A stretch of DNA of 64,000 bases from JASLDZ01 sp964244065 (GTDB lineage: Bacteria; Pseudomonadota; Alphaproteobacteria; Caulobacterales; Caulobacteraceae). Within the stretch, counting starts at the first letter, position 1. Each line of letters starts with the position of its first letter. The position numbers were made by a program, and so were the translations under genes. The stretch is taken from assembly GCA_964244065.1 (NCBI GenBank), contig CAXTHH010000001.1:620001-684000 (forward strand), in the 5' to 3' direction. Under the pieces are notes generated by a model. It searched no databases, had not been told where the DNA came from, and saw only the letters and a program-made list of their open reading frames with translations. This document shows, one piece after another, positions 48,315 through 56,992 of this stretch.

Positions 48315-48670
48315 TAGCGCTCCTCCTGCGCGCCCTCGCGGTCGCTCTGCAGGGCGCGGACGAGCTCCTGCTCGCTCATGTGCATGTGCTGCGGGTCGGC
48401 CAGGAGGGCCAGGGTCTCCGCCTCCTCCTCCGCCTCGGTGCGCTCGTCGACGCGCTGCAGCGTGGCGATGAAGGTCTCGCGCAGGTCCTCGGCGTTCACC
48501 GCGTCCTCGGCGATCTCGCGCAGGGAGACCACGGGGTTCTTGTCGTTGTCGCGGTCGATCTGCAGCGGCGCGCCCGTGGAGATGGCGCGGGCCCGGTGCG
48601 CCGCCAGCAGCACGAGGCTGAAGCGGTTCGGGACCTTCTCGACGCAGTCTTCGACGGTGACGCGGGCCAT
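48311..48670 (-). CDS. rpoZ: DNA-directed RNA polymerase omega subunit
   Basis: Omega stabilises the beta' subunit, and forms part of a ppGpp-binding site in E. coli. The 119-residue product begins ARVTVEDCVEKVPNRFSLVLLAAHRAR, and NPVVSLREIAE follows. The C-terminal acidic tail (about residues 75-119) is typical of alphaproteobacteria. Coupled to the downstream (p)ppGpp enzyme by overlap. Confidence 0.96.
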   Translation of the reverse strand: MARVTVEDCVEKVPNRFSLVLLAAHRARAISTGAPLQIDRDNDKNPVVSLREIAEDAVNAEDLRETFIATLQRVDERTEAEEEAETLALLADPQHMHMSEQELVRALQSDREGAQEERY

Positions 48671-48749
48671 GGACGATCTCGTGCGTTAGGTAGCCGGCGC
48701 AGATAGGCGTTCCGGCGTGCGAAGGCAATGTAACACAGGTTCGCTTCTC

Positions 48750-48897
48750 CTCCCCAGCTGGCTGGGGAGTACGGCCGAAGGGCGGGAGGGGGCCGGCCGG
48801 CGCAGCCGGACGGGAGCCGCACACGTTGCGTCTTCCGCGCTCGCGCGCGGCCCCTCCGTCGACTTCGCCGCCACCTCCCCATGCACCCATGGGGAGG
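48750..48897. repeat. Palindromic repeat element with terminal hairpins
   Basis: A 148-nt element fills most of the gap between rpoZ (starts 48670) and folK (stops 48905). Left end: perfect stem CTCCCCAGC / GCTGGGGAG (48750-48758 and 48761-48769). Right end: perfect stem CCTCCCCATG / CATGGGGAGG (48874-48883 and 48888-48897). Between them lie further GC-rich palindromic blocks. The pattern recalls interspersed palindromic elements of Caulobacteraceae genomes. A similar terminal hairpin appears at about 55225-55250. It may be a small non-autonomous element. Confidence 0.6.
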
Positions 48898-48904
48898 AAC
48901 AGCT

Positions 48905-49411
48905 CTAAACGGGGCGGGCGTCCAATCCCACGGTAGCAAGTGCTGCCAGGTGTTCCGCCGTATCGCCGGTCACGGGGTGGCGCCACCCGGGGGCGATCTG
49001 CGCCAACGGGCCCATGACGAAGCGGCGGTCGGCCGCGCGAGGATGCGGCAGGGCCGGCGGCCCGCGCTCCACGCGGCGGCCCCAGGCGATCAGGTCGAGG
49101 TCCAGCGGCCGGGGGGCGTTGCGGGCGGAAGGCGCCCTGCCCGCCTCCCGCTCCAGCGCGTGCAGGGCGGCGAGCGCCCCGGCGGGGGTCAGCGCCGTCT
49201 CCACCCGCGCCACCGCGTTCAGGAACGGCGGGTCGGCGGGATCGGGCCAGGCCGCCGCGCGCCACAGGCGCGAGCGCTTGACGACGGGGAGGCCCGCGTC
49301 CGACAACCGGGCGAGCGCCCGCTCCAGCGCCTCGGCGGGCCCGCCCCACGGCCCCCCCGTGCTGGCGCCCAGCGCCACGAACACCGCCTCGTCGTCGTCC
49401 GCCAGGATCAC
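48905..49411 (-). CDS. folK: 2-amino-4-hydroxy-6-hydroxymethyldihydropteridine diphosphokinase
   Basis: Adds pyrophosphate to hydroxymethyldihydropterin in folate synthesis. The N-terminal FVALGASTGG, then SRLWRAAAWPDPADPPFLNAV and the diagnostic APRPLDLDLIAWG are present; the C-terminal HPRAADRRFVMGPLAQIAP matches HPPK. The start is a GTG at 49411 with GGAGG 5 nt upstream. The divergent uracil-DNA glycosylase starts two bases away. Confidence 0.9.
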   Translation of the reverse strand: MILADDDEAVFVALGASTGGPWGGPAEALERALARLSDAGLPVVKRSRLWRAAAWPDPADPPFLNAVARVETALTPAGALAALHALEREAGRAPSARNAPRPLDLDLIAWGRRVERGPPALPHPRAADRRFVMGPLAQIAPGWRHPVTGDTAEHLAALATVGLDARPV

Positions 49412-49413
49412 AT

Positions 49414-50097
49414 TTGCCTCCGCCGACGCCGAGCCCCGACATCGCCGCCCTGTATCAGCTCTGGGGGCCGGAGCCCGCGCGCGACTGCCCCATCTGCCCG
49501 CGCCTGGTGGGCTACCGCGAGGCCAACCGGGCGGCGCACCCGGACTGGTGGAACGGCCCGCCGCCCTCCTGGGGGCCGGAGGACGCGCGCCTGCTGGTGC
49601 TGGGCCTCGCCCCCGGCCGCATGGGCGCGAACCGGACGGGGCGGCCGTTCACCGGCGATTTCGCCGGCGTGCTGCTCTACGCGACGCTGCTGAAGACCGG
49701 CTTCGCCCGCGGCCGCTACGACGCCCGGCCGGACGACGGGCTGGAGCTGGTGGACTGCATGGTCTCCAACGCCGTCCGCTGCGCCCCGCCGGAGAACAAG
49801 CCGACGGGGGCGGAGGAGCGCGATTGCCGCCCGTTCCTCCAGGCGCGGCTGGCGGCCCTGCCGAACCTGCGCGCCGTGGTGGCGCTGGGCGACGTGAGCC
49901 GCCGCAACCTCTTCCGCGCCCTGGGCGCCCGGCCGGACGCCGCGCCGCCGGGGCACGGGGTGGAGACGCAGGTGGGAGCGGTGCGGGTGTTCTCGAGCTA
50001 CCACTGCTCGCGGCTGAACACGAACACCGGCCGGCTCACCCCCGCCATGTTCGAGGCCGTGTTCGCCGCCGTGCGCCGCCACCTGGACGGCGCGTGA
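49414..50097 (+). CDS. Uracil-DNA glycosylase, family 5 (UDGb) type
   Basis: Removes uracil and probably hypoxanthine from DNA. Motif A is GLAPGRMGANRTGRPFTGD and motif B SYHCSRLNTNTGRLT; both mark family 5. Cysteines in DCPICPRL, NAVRCAPP and RDCRPFL are placed to hold an Fe-S cluster, as in this family. Length 227. The TTG start at 49414 has AGGA 6 nt upstream. The gene diverges from folK with only two bases between the start codons, so regulatory signals must lie inside the neighbouring coding regions. Confidence 0.9.
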   Translation: MPPPTPSPDIAALYQLWGPEPARDCPICPRLVGYREANRAAHPDWWNGPPPSWGPEDARLLVLGLAPGRMGANRTGRPFTGDFAGVLLYATLLKTGFARGRYDARPDDGLELVDCMVSNAVRCAPPENKPTGAEERDCRPFLQARLAALPNLRAVVALGDVSRRNLFRALGARPDAAPPGHGVETQVGAVRVFSSYHCSRLNTNTGRLTPAMFEAVFAAVRRHLDGA

Positions 50098-50143
50098 CCG
50101 TTCGCCGCCGTCCGGCCCTGCCCGGGCCGTGTAGGGTGCCCGG

Positions 50144-51508
50144 GTGACCGAGGCCGTCCCCCACGCCGCCGGCTCTCCCGGTTCCGGATTCGAGGGCGCG
50201 CCTTCCCCGTCGCAGCCGGCGCCGCCGCCTTCCGGGGCGCCCTCCGGCGCGCTGGTGTTCATCTTCATCACCGTCATGCTGGACGCCCTGGCGCTCGGCA
50301 TGGTCGCGCCCGTGCTGCCCAAGCTGGTGGCCACGCTCCTGGCCGGCGAGCCCCTGCCGAGCGGGATCGCGCGCCGCCTGCCGCGGGATACGGTGGCGCT
50401 GGCGGCGGCGGTGTACGGCCTGTTCAACACCGTGTTCGCGCTGATGCAGTTCTTCTTCTCGCCGGTGATCGGCGGGCTCTCCGACCGGTTCGGCCGCCGC
50501 CCGCTGATCCTGGCGAGCAACATCGGGCTGGGCCTCAACTACCTCCTGATGTTCTGGGCGCCCAACCTGCAGTGGCTGTTCCTGGGGCGGCTGATCAGCG
50601 GCGTCACGGGCGCGAGCTTCGGCACCGCCAGCGCCTACATCGCCGACACCACGCCGGTGGAGAAGCGGGCGGGCGCGTTCGGGCTCCTGGGGGCCGCGCT
50701 CGGGCTCGGCTTCATCATCGGCCCGGCGCTGGGCGGCCTGTTGGGCGAGTTCGGGCCGCGCATCCCGTTCGTGGTGGCGGCGGCGTTCAGCCTGGCCAAC
50801 GCGCTCTACGGCCTGTTCGTGCTGCCCGAATCGCTGCGGCCGGAGCACCGGGCCGGCTTCTCCTTCCGCCGCGCCAACCCGATCGGCGCGTTGGTGCTGC
50901 TGAAGCGGCATCCGGAGCTGACGGGGCTGGCGGCCGTCGCCTTCCTGTCCAACCTCGCGCAGGTGAGCCTGCCGACGACGGTGGTGCTCTACGTCATCCA
51001 CCGCTTCGGCTGGGGCACGGGGCAGGTGGGCGTGACGCTGGCCGTGGTCGGCGTCGCCGTGGCGCTGGTGCAGGTGGTGGTGCTCGGCCGCTTCGTGAAG
51101 CGCTTCGGCAAGCCCACGGCGGTGACCACGGGCCTGCTGTTCGGCGTCGCCGGGCTGGCGGCCGCGGGCCTGGCCTCCACGGGCGCCGCGGTGTGGTGGG
51201 CCGTGCCGCTGCTGGCGCTGTGGGGCCTGTCCGGCCCGGCGGTGCAGGGGCTGATGACCCGCCACGTGGACTCCAGCGAGCAGGGCCAGCTGCAGGGGGC
51301 CAACGCCAGCCTGACCGGCATCAGCGAGCTTTTGGGCCCCACCCTGTTCAGCCTGACCTTCGCTTGGTTCGTGCGGCCGGGACAGCCCGCCTGGGCGGCC
51401 GGCGCGCCCTTCCTGCTCGGGGCGGCGCTGCTGGCGGTGGCGGCGGTGGTCGGATGGTGGGCCACCCGCACGGAGGCCGCCGACCACCCCCTGGACGAGC
51501 CGGCCTAG
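50144..51508 (+). CDS. MFS drug-resistance-type transporter (TetA-like)
   Basis: Major facilitator with 12 predicted helices in 454 residues. Motif A is GGLSDRFGRRPLIL between helices 2 and 3, and the region GRLISGVTGASFGTASAYIAD matches the TetA/TCR exporter subfamily. An unusual Pro/Ser/Gly-rich N-terminal tail (about residues 1-35) precedes the first helix. The GTG start at 50144 is chosen because the tail has no better signal. No TetR regulator is next to it. Substrate unknown; the family exports tetracyclines and other drugs. Confidence 0.85.
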   Translation: MTEAVPHAAGSPGSGFEGAPSPSQPAPPPSGAPSGALVFIFITVMLDALALGMVAPVLPKLVATLLAGEPLPSGIARRLPRDTVALAAAVYGLFNTVFALMQFFFSPVIGGLSDRFGRRPLILASNIGLGLNYLLMFWAPNLQWLFLGRLISGVTGASFGTASAYIADTTPVEKRAGAFGLLGAALGLGFIIGPALGGLLGEFGPRIPFVVAAAFSLANALYGLFVLPESLRPEHRAGFSFRRANPIGALVLLKRHPELTGLAAVAFLSNLAQVSLPTTVVLYVIHRFGWGTGQVGVTLAVVGVAVALVQVVVLGRFVKRFGKPTAVTTGLLFGVAGLAAAGLASTGAAVWWAVPLLALWGLSGPAVQGLMTRHVDSSEQGQLQGANASLTGISELLGPTLFSLTFAWFVRPGQPAWAAGAPFLLGAALLAVAAVVGWWATRTEAADHPLDEPA

Positions 51509-51509
51509 C

Positions 51510-51977
51510 TCAGCCCTTCTCGCGCATCAGCCGGGCCTTGTCGCGCTGCCAGTCGCGCTCGGCCGTGGCCTCACGCTTGTCGTGCGCCTTCTTGCCCTTG
51601 GCGACGGCCAGCTCGAGCTTGGCCCGGCCCTTCTCGTCCCAGAACAGGCGCATGGGGATCACGGTGCGCCCCTCGCGGTTCACCGCGCCGGCCAGCTTGC
51701 CGATCTCCTTGCGGTGCAGCAGCAGGCGACGCGGCCGGCGCGGCTCGTGGTTGAAGCGCGCGGCGGGCGGGTATTCGGGGATGTAGGCGTTGATCAGCGT
51801 CATGCCGCCGCCCTCGGCGGCCGCGTAGCTCTCGGCGATGTTGGCCCGGCCCAGGCGCAGGCTCTTCACCTCCGTGCCGGTGAGCACGAGGCCGGCGGTG
51901 ACCGTCTCCTCGATGAAGTAGTCGTACCGGGCGCGGCGGTTCTCGGCGATCAGCTTCTGGGTGGAGGGCTCAGCCAT
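51510..51977 (-). CDS. smpB: SsrA-binding protein SmpB
   Basis: Partner of tmRNA in ribosome rescue. Family pattern: IAENRRARYDYFIEETVTAG and LVLTGTEVKSLRLGRANIAES near the N-terminus; the RNA-binding loop and basic C-terminal tail (about residues 130-155) follow. Length 155. It overlaps dapA by 8 nt, in the usual dapA-smpB order. The ssrA gene is not in the window. Confidence 0.96.
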   Translation of the reverse strand: MAEPSTQKLIAENRRARYDYFIEETVTAGLVLTGTEVKSLRLGRANIAESYAAAEGGGMTLINAYIPEYPPAARFNHEPRRPRRLLLHRKEIGKLAGAVNREGRTVIPMRLFWDEKGRAKLELAVAKGKKAHDKREATAERDWQRDKARLMREKG

Positions 51978-52866
51978 GGGCGTCCAACGCGCCGGCGAGC
52001 CGCATGGCCTCGCGCACCTGCGGCCGCACCGTCTCGGCGCAGGGCGTGAGCGGCAGGCGGACGTCGGCCGAGCACAGGCCGAGCTCGGCCAGCGCCCATT
52101 TGGCGGGGGCGGGACTCGCGTCGAGGAACAGGCTGCGGTGCAGGCCGATCAGGCGGTCCTGCATCTCCAGCGCGGTGCGGAAGTCGCCGGCGAGCGCCGC
52201 GTCCATCTGCCGGGCGCAGGGCTCCGGGGCCACGTTGGAGGTGACGGAGATCACCCCGTGCCCCCCGTGCGCCATGTAGCCGAGCGCGGAGCCGTCGTCG
52301 CCGGACAGGAGCGCGAACGTCTCCGGGCAGGCGCGGCGCAGCAGGCTGGCGCGCACGAGGTCGCCGGTGGCGTCCTTCAGCCCCGCGATGTTCGGCAGCT
52401 CGGCGAGGCGCACCACGGTGTCGTTGGCGATGTCGACGCTGGTGCGCGTGGGCACGTTGTAGATCAGGATCGGCAGGTCCACCGCCCCGGCCACGGCCGC
52501 GAAGTGGGCGTAGAGCCCCCCCTGGTTCGGGCGGTTGTAGTAGGGCGTCACCACCAGGGCGCCGTCGGCCCCGATCTCCTGGGCGTAGCGCGCCAACTGG
52601 ATAGCGTCGGCGGTGCAGCTGGAGCCCGCGCCGGCCACCACCTTCACGCGCCCGCCCGCCGCCGCCACCACCTGCTCCACCACCAGCCGGTGCTCGTCGT
52701 GGCTCAGGGTGGCGGTCTCGCCGGTGGTGCCCACGGGCACGAGCCCGTGCACGCCCGCCGCGATCTGCCGCTCCACCAGCCGCACGAGCGCATCCTCGTC
52801 CACCCGGCCGTCGCGGAACGGCGTGACCAGCGCGGTGAGGACGCCGGAGAACAGGGGCTGGGGCAT
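51970..52866 (-). CDS. dapA: 4-hydroxy-tetrahydrodipicolinate synthase
   Basis: Condenses pyruvate with aspartate semialdehyde on the way to lysine and meso-diaminopimelate. The Schiff-base Lys lies in IAGLKDATGD and the catalytic Tyr in ILIYNVPTRT. The N-terminus ALVTPFRDGRVDEDAL and GTTGETATLSHDEH motifs are present. I chose the ATG at 52866 (MPQPLFSG, 298 residues). The longer frame includes Arg/Pro-rich sequence without family similarity. Confidence 0.95.
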   Translation of the reverse strand: MPQPLFSGVLTALVTPFRDGRVDEDALVRLVERQIAAGVHGLVPVGTTGETATLSHDEHRLVVEQVVAAAGGRVKVVAGAGSSCTADAIQLARYAQEIGADGALVVTPYYNRPNQGGLYAHFAAVAGAVDLPILIYNVPTRTSVDIANDTVVRLAELPNIAGLKDATGDLVRASLLRRACPETFALLSGDDGSALGYMAHGGHGVISVTSNVAPEPCARQMDAALAGDFRTALEMQDRLIGLHRSLFLDASPAPAKWALAELGLCSADVRLPLTPCAETVRPQVREAMRLAGALDAHG

Positions 52867-53035
52867 GGTCGGCGGGGCTTCGGGAGGGGGCCGCGGGGCG
52901 ACGCGGCGGCGAGCCCCGCGTCGGAGGCGGAGCGGTGTGGCGTTTGGTCCTCCGACATACCGACCCGCCGCGCTTGCCCGCAACCCCCGTGCTCGCCATC
53001 GCTAGGAACCAGTTCCGGTCGGAGTCCCCCCCTCC

Positions 53036-55162
53036 ATGGCCCGTCGCTTCGCGTCCCGCCTCGTCTCTCTCCTCGCCCGCCTCGGCCCGGCGCTCGCCGT
53101 CTCCGGCGCGGTCGCCGCCGCCGGGGCCGCGCACGGGCAGCCGATCCCCTACGGCGAGCTCGGCGCCGCCGACACGCCGGCCGCTCCCCTGCCCTACGGT
53201 CAGTTCGCCCCCTCCGGCTCGCCGCTGGCGGACGCGCTGCGCGCGGCGCGGGCGGGGGATGCGTCCCGGGCCGAGGCGCTGGCCGCCGGCCTGGGCGAGC
53301 CCGCCGCGCGCAAGCTCGTGCTCTGGGCGTTGATCGACGGCGGGGCCCGCGTCGGCTTCGACCCGGCGGAGCGCGCCCGGCTGGAGCTGGCCGGCTGGCC
53401 GCGCCCTGCTCGCCGCGTCGCCGCCGCCGAGCGCGGGCTGGAGGTCTCCGGCCGCTCGCCCGCCGAAGTCGTCGCCTGGTTCGCCACCCGCGCGCCCACC
53501 ACCCCCGAGGGCGCCATGGCGCTCGCGTCCGCGCTGGAGGCGCAGGGCCGTCGCGCCGACGCGCAGGCGCTGATCCGCAGCTGGTGGCGCGACCGCATCT
53601 TCGAGGCCGACGTGCAGGCGCGCATGCTCGCCCGCTTCGCGCCCTCGCTGAGCCTGGAGGATCACGCCCGCCGGCTGGACGTGCTGCTCTACGGCCAGCA
53701 GGGCCCCGCCTGCCGCGCCATGCTCGACCTGGTGGACGCCGACCACCGGGCGCTGGCCGAGGCGCGGATCGCCTTCCGGACGGACCGGGGCGACGCCTCA
53801 TCGGTCGCCGACCTGGTCCCGCCCGCCCTGCAGGCCGACGCCGGCCTAGCCTACGACCGGGCCCGCTACTATCGCAAGCGCGGGCTGGACGGCATGGCCA
53901 TCGCCGCCCTGCGCGCCTCCACGCCCCCCACCAACGAAGCGGGCCAGGCGGCCTGGAGCGAGCGGCGCACCATCATGCGCGCGGCCTTGACCGCCGGCGA
54001 CTTCCCGGGCGCCTACGCGGCGGCGGCGCAGCACGGCATGACCGGCGGCGGCGAGAACCAGGCCGAGGCCGAGTTCTTCGCCGGCTGGATCGCCCTGACC
54101 CGGCTGCGCGATCCCCGCGCGGCCGAGCGCCACTTCGCCGCCATCCAGGCCATCGGCCAGTCGCCCGTCACGCTCAGCCGGGCGCTCTACTGGCGCGGCC
54201 GCGCGGCGGAGGCGGCGGGCGAGGCGGCGGCCGCGGAGGGCTGGTTCCGCCAGGGCGGCGCCTTCACCACCGCCTTCTACGGCCAGCTCGCCGCCCAGCG
54301 CGCGGGCGAGACGCGGCTGGTGCTCGCCGCCGACCCGCAGCCCACCCCCGCCCAGCGGGCCGCGTTCGAGGCGCGGGAGCCCGTGCGCGCCGCCCGCCTC
54401 CTGGCCGAGGCCGGCGCGCGGGACGCCTTCCGCAGCTTCGTGCTGGCGCTGGACGATGAGCTGGCGGAGCCGGCCGACCTCGCCGCCCTGCACGACCTGG
54501 CCAAGGGCTACGGCGACCAGGACCTGGCCATGCGCGTGGCCCGCGCCGCCGGGCAGAAGGGCACGCCGCTTCTGGAGCGCGGCTGGCCGCTGGTGACTCT
54601 GCCCGACACCCCCGGCGCGGCGGAGACCGCCTTCAGCCTGGCCATCGCGCGGCAGGAGTCCAACTTCGATCCTCGCGCCCGTTCGGCGTTCGCGCGGGGC
54701 CTGATGCAGCTGCGGCCCTCCACGGGGGCGGGCGTCGCGCGCAGGCTGGGGCTCAGCTACAGCGAGGAGCGGCTCTACGAGCCGGTGTTCAACCTGACCC
54801 TCGGCTCCACCTTCCTGGGCGGGCTCGTGGACACATTCGGCGGCAGCTACGTGATGGCGGCGGCGGGCTACAACGCGGGGCCCGGGCGGCCCGCCAAGTG
54901 GGCCGGAGACTGCGGCGACCCGCGCGGCGGCACGTCGGACGCAGCGGACTTCATCGAGTGCATCCCGTTCGCCGAGACGCGCAACTACGTCATGCGCGTG
55001 ATGGAGAACTTCCAGATCTACCGCGCGCGGCTGGCGGGCGGCTCCGCGCCCCTGACGCTGGCGGCCGACCTGAAACGCGGCAGCTGGACGCCCACGACGC
55101 TGGCCGGCGCGAGCCCGACGACGGGCCCGGTGCCCTACTCCGAGCTCACGACGCCGCGCTGA
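53036..55162 (+). CDS. slt: Soluble lytic murein transglycosylase
   Basis: Cleaves peptidoglycan between MurNAc and GlcNAc, forming 1,6-anhydro-MurNAc. The signal peptide is RLGPALAVSGAVAAAGAA (cleavage near AHGQP). Residues about 40-450 form a helical superhelix like Slt70. The C-terminal SLT domain has the catalytic Glu541 in AIARQESNFDPRARS, then GLMQLRPSTG and AAAGYNAGPGR. Length 708. It diverges from dapA, 169 nt apart, with GAGTC (53022-53026) just before the start. Confidence 0.93.
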   Translation: MARRFASRLVSLLARLGPALAVSGAVAAAGAAHGQPIPYGELGAADTPAAPLPYGQFAPSGSPLADALRAARAGDASRAEALAAGLGEPAARKLVLWALIDGGARVGFDPAERARLELAGWPRPARRVAAAERGLEVSGRSPAEVVAWFATRAPTTPEGAMALASALEAQGRRADAQALIRSWWRDRIFEADVQARMLARFAPSLSLEDHARRLDVLLYGQQGPACRAMLDLVDADHRALAEARIAFRTDRGDASSVADLVPPALQADAGLAYDRARYYRKRGLDGMAIAALRASTPPTNEAGQAAWSERRTIMRAALTAGDFPGAYAAAAQHGMTGGGENQAEAEFFAGWIALTRLRDPRAAERHFAAIQAIGQSPVTLSRALYWRGRAAEAAGEAAAAEGWFRQGGAFTTAFYGQLAAQRAGETRLVLAADPQPTPAQRAAFEAREPVRAARLLAEAGARDAFRSFVLALDDELAEPADLAALHDLAKGYGDQDLAMRVARAAGQKGTPLLERGWPLVTLPDTPGAAETAFSLAIARQESNFDPRARSAFARGLMQLRPSTGAGVARRLGLSYSEERLYEPVFNLTLGSTFLGGLVDTFGGSYVMAAAGYNAGPGRPAKWAGDCGDPRGGTSDAADFIECIPFAETRNYVMRVMENFQIYRARLAGGSAPLTLAADLKRGSWTPTTLAGASPTTGPVPYSELTTPR

Positions 55163-55204
55163 TCACGCGATCGTGATCGCTTTCCAGACAACCCTAAGCC
55201 GAGT

Positions 55205-55250
55205 TCCTGTCCCTCCCCCTCCGGGGTTCTCCTCCATCCGCGATGGGGAG
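55205..55250. terminator. Imperfect hairpin between slt and the threonine dehydratase gene
   Basis: The 104-nt gap between convergent stops has CTCCTCCATC-CGC-GATGGGGAG-like sequence (about 55229-55250), an imperfect stem, and a stretch of CCTCCCCCTCCGGGG just upstream. It resembles the right end of the palindromic element at 48750-48897 and may be a degraded copy. It could end transcription from both sides. Confidence 0.35.
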
Positions 55251-55266
55251 AAGAGACGAGAGATGC

Positions 55267-56241
55267 TCAGGCGGTGATCGCTCGGACGAACACGTCGGGG
55301 TCGATGTTGCCGCCGGAGGCGATGACGAGCACCCGGCGGCCCCGCGCTTCCGGCCGGCGCTGGAGCGCGGCGGCCAGGGCCACGGCGCCGCCCGGCTCCA
55401 CCACCAGCTTCAATCGGGCGAAGGCGAAGGCCACCGCCCCCAGCGCCTCCGCATCGGTCACCACCGCGCCGCCCGCCAGCCGCGGCTGGTTGATGGAGAA
55501 GGTCAGCTCTCCCGGGGTCGGCGTCAGCAGCGCGTCACAGACCGAGCGGGCGTCGGGCGAGACCGCCACACGCTCGCCGGCGGCCAGGCTGCGGGCGGTG
55601 TCGTCGAAGCCGGCGGGCTCGACGCTCCACACCCGGGCCCCGGGCGCCCGGCCCTCCACGGCCAGGTTGGTCCCGGCGGTGAGCCCGCCGCCGGAGCAGC
55701 AGACGTAGACCACGTCGGGCGCCTCGCCCTGGGCGGCCATGTCGTCCAGCGCCTCCAGCGCGGCGGTGCCCTGGCCGGCGATGATGCGGGGGTCCTCGAA
55801 GGGCGGCACGAGCACGGCCCCGCGCTGGGCGGCGTAGCGCCCGGCGATCTCCTCGCGGCTCTCCGTGTACCGGTCGTAGTGGACCACCTCGGCCCCATGC
55901 CCGCGCGTGTTCTCCACCTTGATGGCCGGGGTGTCCGCGGGCATCACGATCAGCGCCGGGCAGCCGATCCGCCTGGCCACCGCCGCCACCGCCTGGGCGT
56001 GGTTGCCCGAGGAGTAGGCCACCACCCCCGCGCGCCGCTCGGCGTCGGTGAGCTGCAGCATGCGGTTGGCGGCGCCGCGGAACTTGAACGAGCCGGTGTG
56101 CTGCAGCGGCTCGGCCTTGACCCACACGCGGGCGTCGGCCGCCGCGTCCAGGGCGTCGGAGCGCAGCAGCGGCGTCCGCACGGCCACGCCGGCGATGCGC
56201 CGGGCGGCGGCCTCCACGTCGGCGAACACGGGCGGGATCAT
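55267..56241 (-). CDS. Threonine/serine dehydratase (PLP fold II)
   Basis: PLP enzyme that deaminates threonine to 2-oxobutyrate and/or serine to pyruvate. The PLP Lys sits in GSFKFRGAAN, the SGNHAQAVA motif binds the substrate carboxylate, and the Gly-rich phosphate loop is CSGGGLTAGT. Length 324 means it lacks the regulatory ACT domain of biosynthetic IlvA, so it is closer to catabolic threonine/serine dehydratases or serine racemases. The ATG overlaps the TetR stop by 4 nt, so TetR may control it. Confidence 0.85.
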   Translation of the reverse strand: MIPPVFADVEAAARRIAGVAVRTPLLRSDALDAAADARVWVKAEPLQHTGSFKFRGAANRMLQLTDAERRAGVVAYSSGNHAQAVAAVARRIGCPALIVMPADTPAIKVENTRGHGAEVVHYDRYTESREEIAGRYAAQRGAVLVPPFEDPRIIAGQGTAALEALDDMAAQGEAPDVVYVCCSGGGLTAGTNLAVEGRAPGARVWSVEPAGFDDTARSLAAGERVAVSPDARSVCDALLTPTPGELTFSINQPRLAGGAVVTDAEALGAVAFAFARLKLVVEPGGAVALAAALQRRPEARGRRVLVIASGGNIDPDVFVRAITA

Positions 56242-56876
56242 GGGCGCGCGAGGCCCGCGATCACCGTCTCCAGCATGGAGCCGCGCAGGCCGCCGAGGTC
56301 GCCCCAGCGCACCCACGGGCGGGTCAGCACCAGCGAGACGATGCCGTGGCACGCCGCCCAGGCGGTCTGGGAGGCCAGGTCCACGTCCGCCCCGCGCAGC
56401 CGGCCCGCCGCCGCGATGCGGCGCACGCCCTCGCTGAACAGGTCGTAGGTGCGGCGGCCCAGCCGGATCATCTCGTCGCCCTGCCCCACGCTCACCAGCA
56501 GCTGCGGCGAACAGAAGGCCAGTCGGTAGACGTTGGGGTTGGCGAAGGCGAAATCGAAATAGCCCTCCAGCATGCGCCGCACGCGGATCACCGGGTCCAT
56601 CTCCTCGGCCAGGAGCTCGGCGTTGATGCGGGTCAGCGCCTCGAACTGGCCGACGCAGATCTCCAGCAGGATCTCGCCCTTGTCGCGGAAGTGCATGTAG
56701 AGGGCGGTGGAGGACAGGCCGACCTCGTCGGCGATGCGCCGAATGGTGGCGCCCTCGTAGCCGAGCTCCACGAAGATGCGCTCGGCGGCCTTCAGGATCT
56801 CGGCGCGGCGCAGGTGCCCGTCGCCCTTGGGCTTGCGGGCGGAGCGCGCGGGCCGTTCGTCGGTCGTCAGAGCCAA
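56238..56876 (-). CDS. TetR-family transcriptional regulator
   Basis: The N-terminal helix-turn-helix (about residues 24-70) is classic: AEILKAAERIFVELGYEGATIRR fits the first helices and DEVGLSSTALYMHFRDK the recognition helix. The ligand domain is followed by DLASQTAWAACHGIVS, a pattern of the TetR_C_33 type. Length 212. It precedes the dehydratase with an ATGA overlap, and a promoter-like sequence lies in front. Confidence 0.9.
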   Translation of the reverse strand: MALTTDERPARSARKPKGDGHLRRAEILKAAERIFVELGYEGATIRRIADEVGLSSTALYMHFRDKGEILLEICVGQFEALTRINAELLAEEMDPVIRVRRMLEGYFDFAFANPNVYRLAFCSPQLLVSVGQGDEMIRLGRRTYDLFSEGVRRIAAAGRLRGADVDLASQTAWAACHGIVSLVLTRPWVRWGDLGGLRGSMLETVIAGLARP

Positions 56877-56900
56877 GCGTCACCCCTCTTGCGAGCCCTC

Positions 56901-56929
56901 ATAAGACTGTTCTCCGGACGCATCCACAA
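56901..56929 (-). promoter_or_regulatory. Candidate sigma-70-type promoter for the TetR gene
   Basis: On the minus strand: TTGTGG (56929-56924), a 17-nt spacer, then TCTTAT (56906-56901), about 24 nt upstream of the TetR start codon. Only moderately similar to consensus, but spacing is ideal in an otherwise GC-rich gap. It faces the glycosyltransferase start (56993). Confidence 0.4.
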
Positions 56930-56992
56930 CCTTGGATTGCTGGCCCGGTGCCGGGACGGCTTCTCAGACTGCGGCTGGCTGGGGAGCCGCGA

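Noticed and set aside
48315..49442. Open frame continuous with spoT running upstream through rpoZ and folK
   Set aside because: The upstream part overlaps two well-supported genes in other frames and looks random. The gene is taken to begin at the CTG next to the rpoZ stop.
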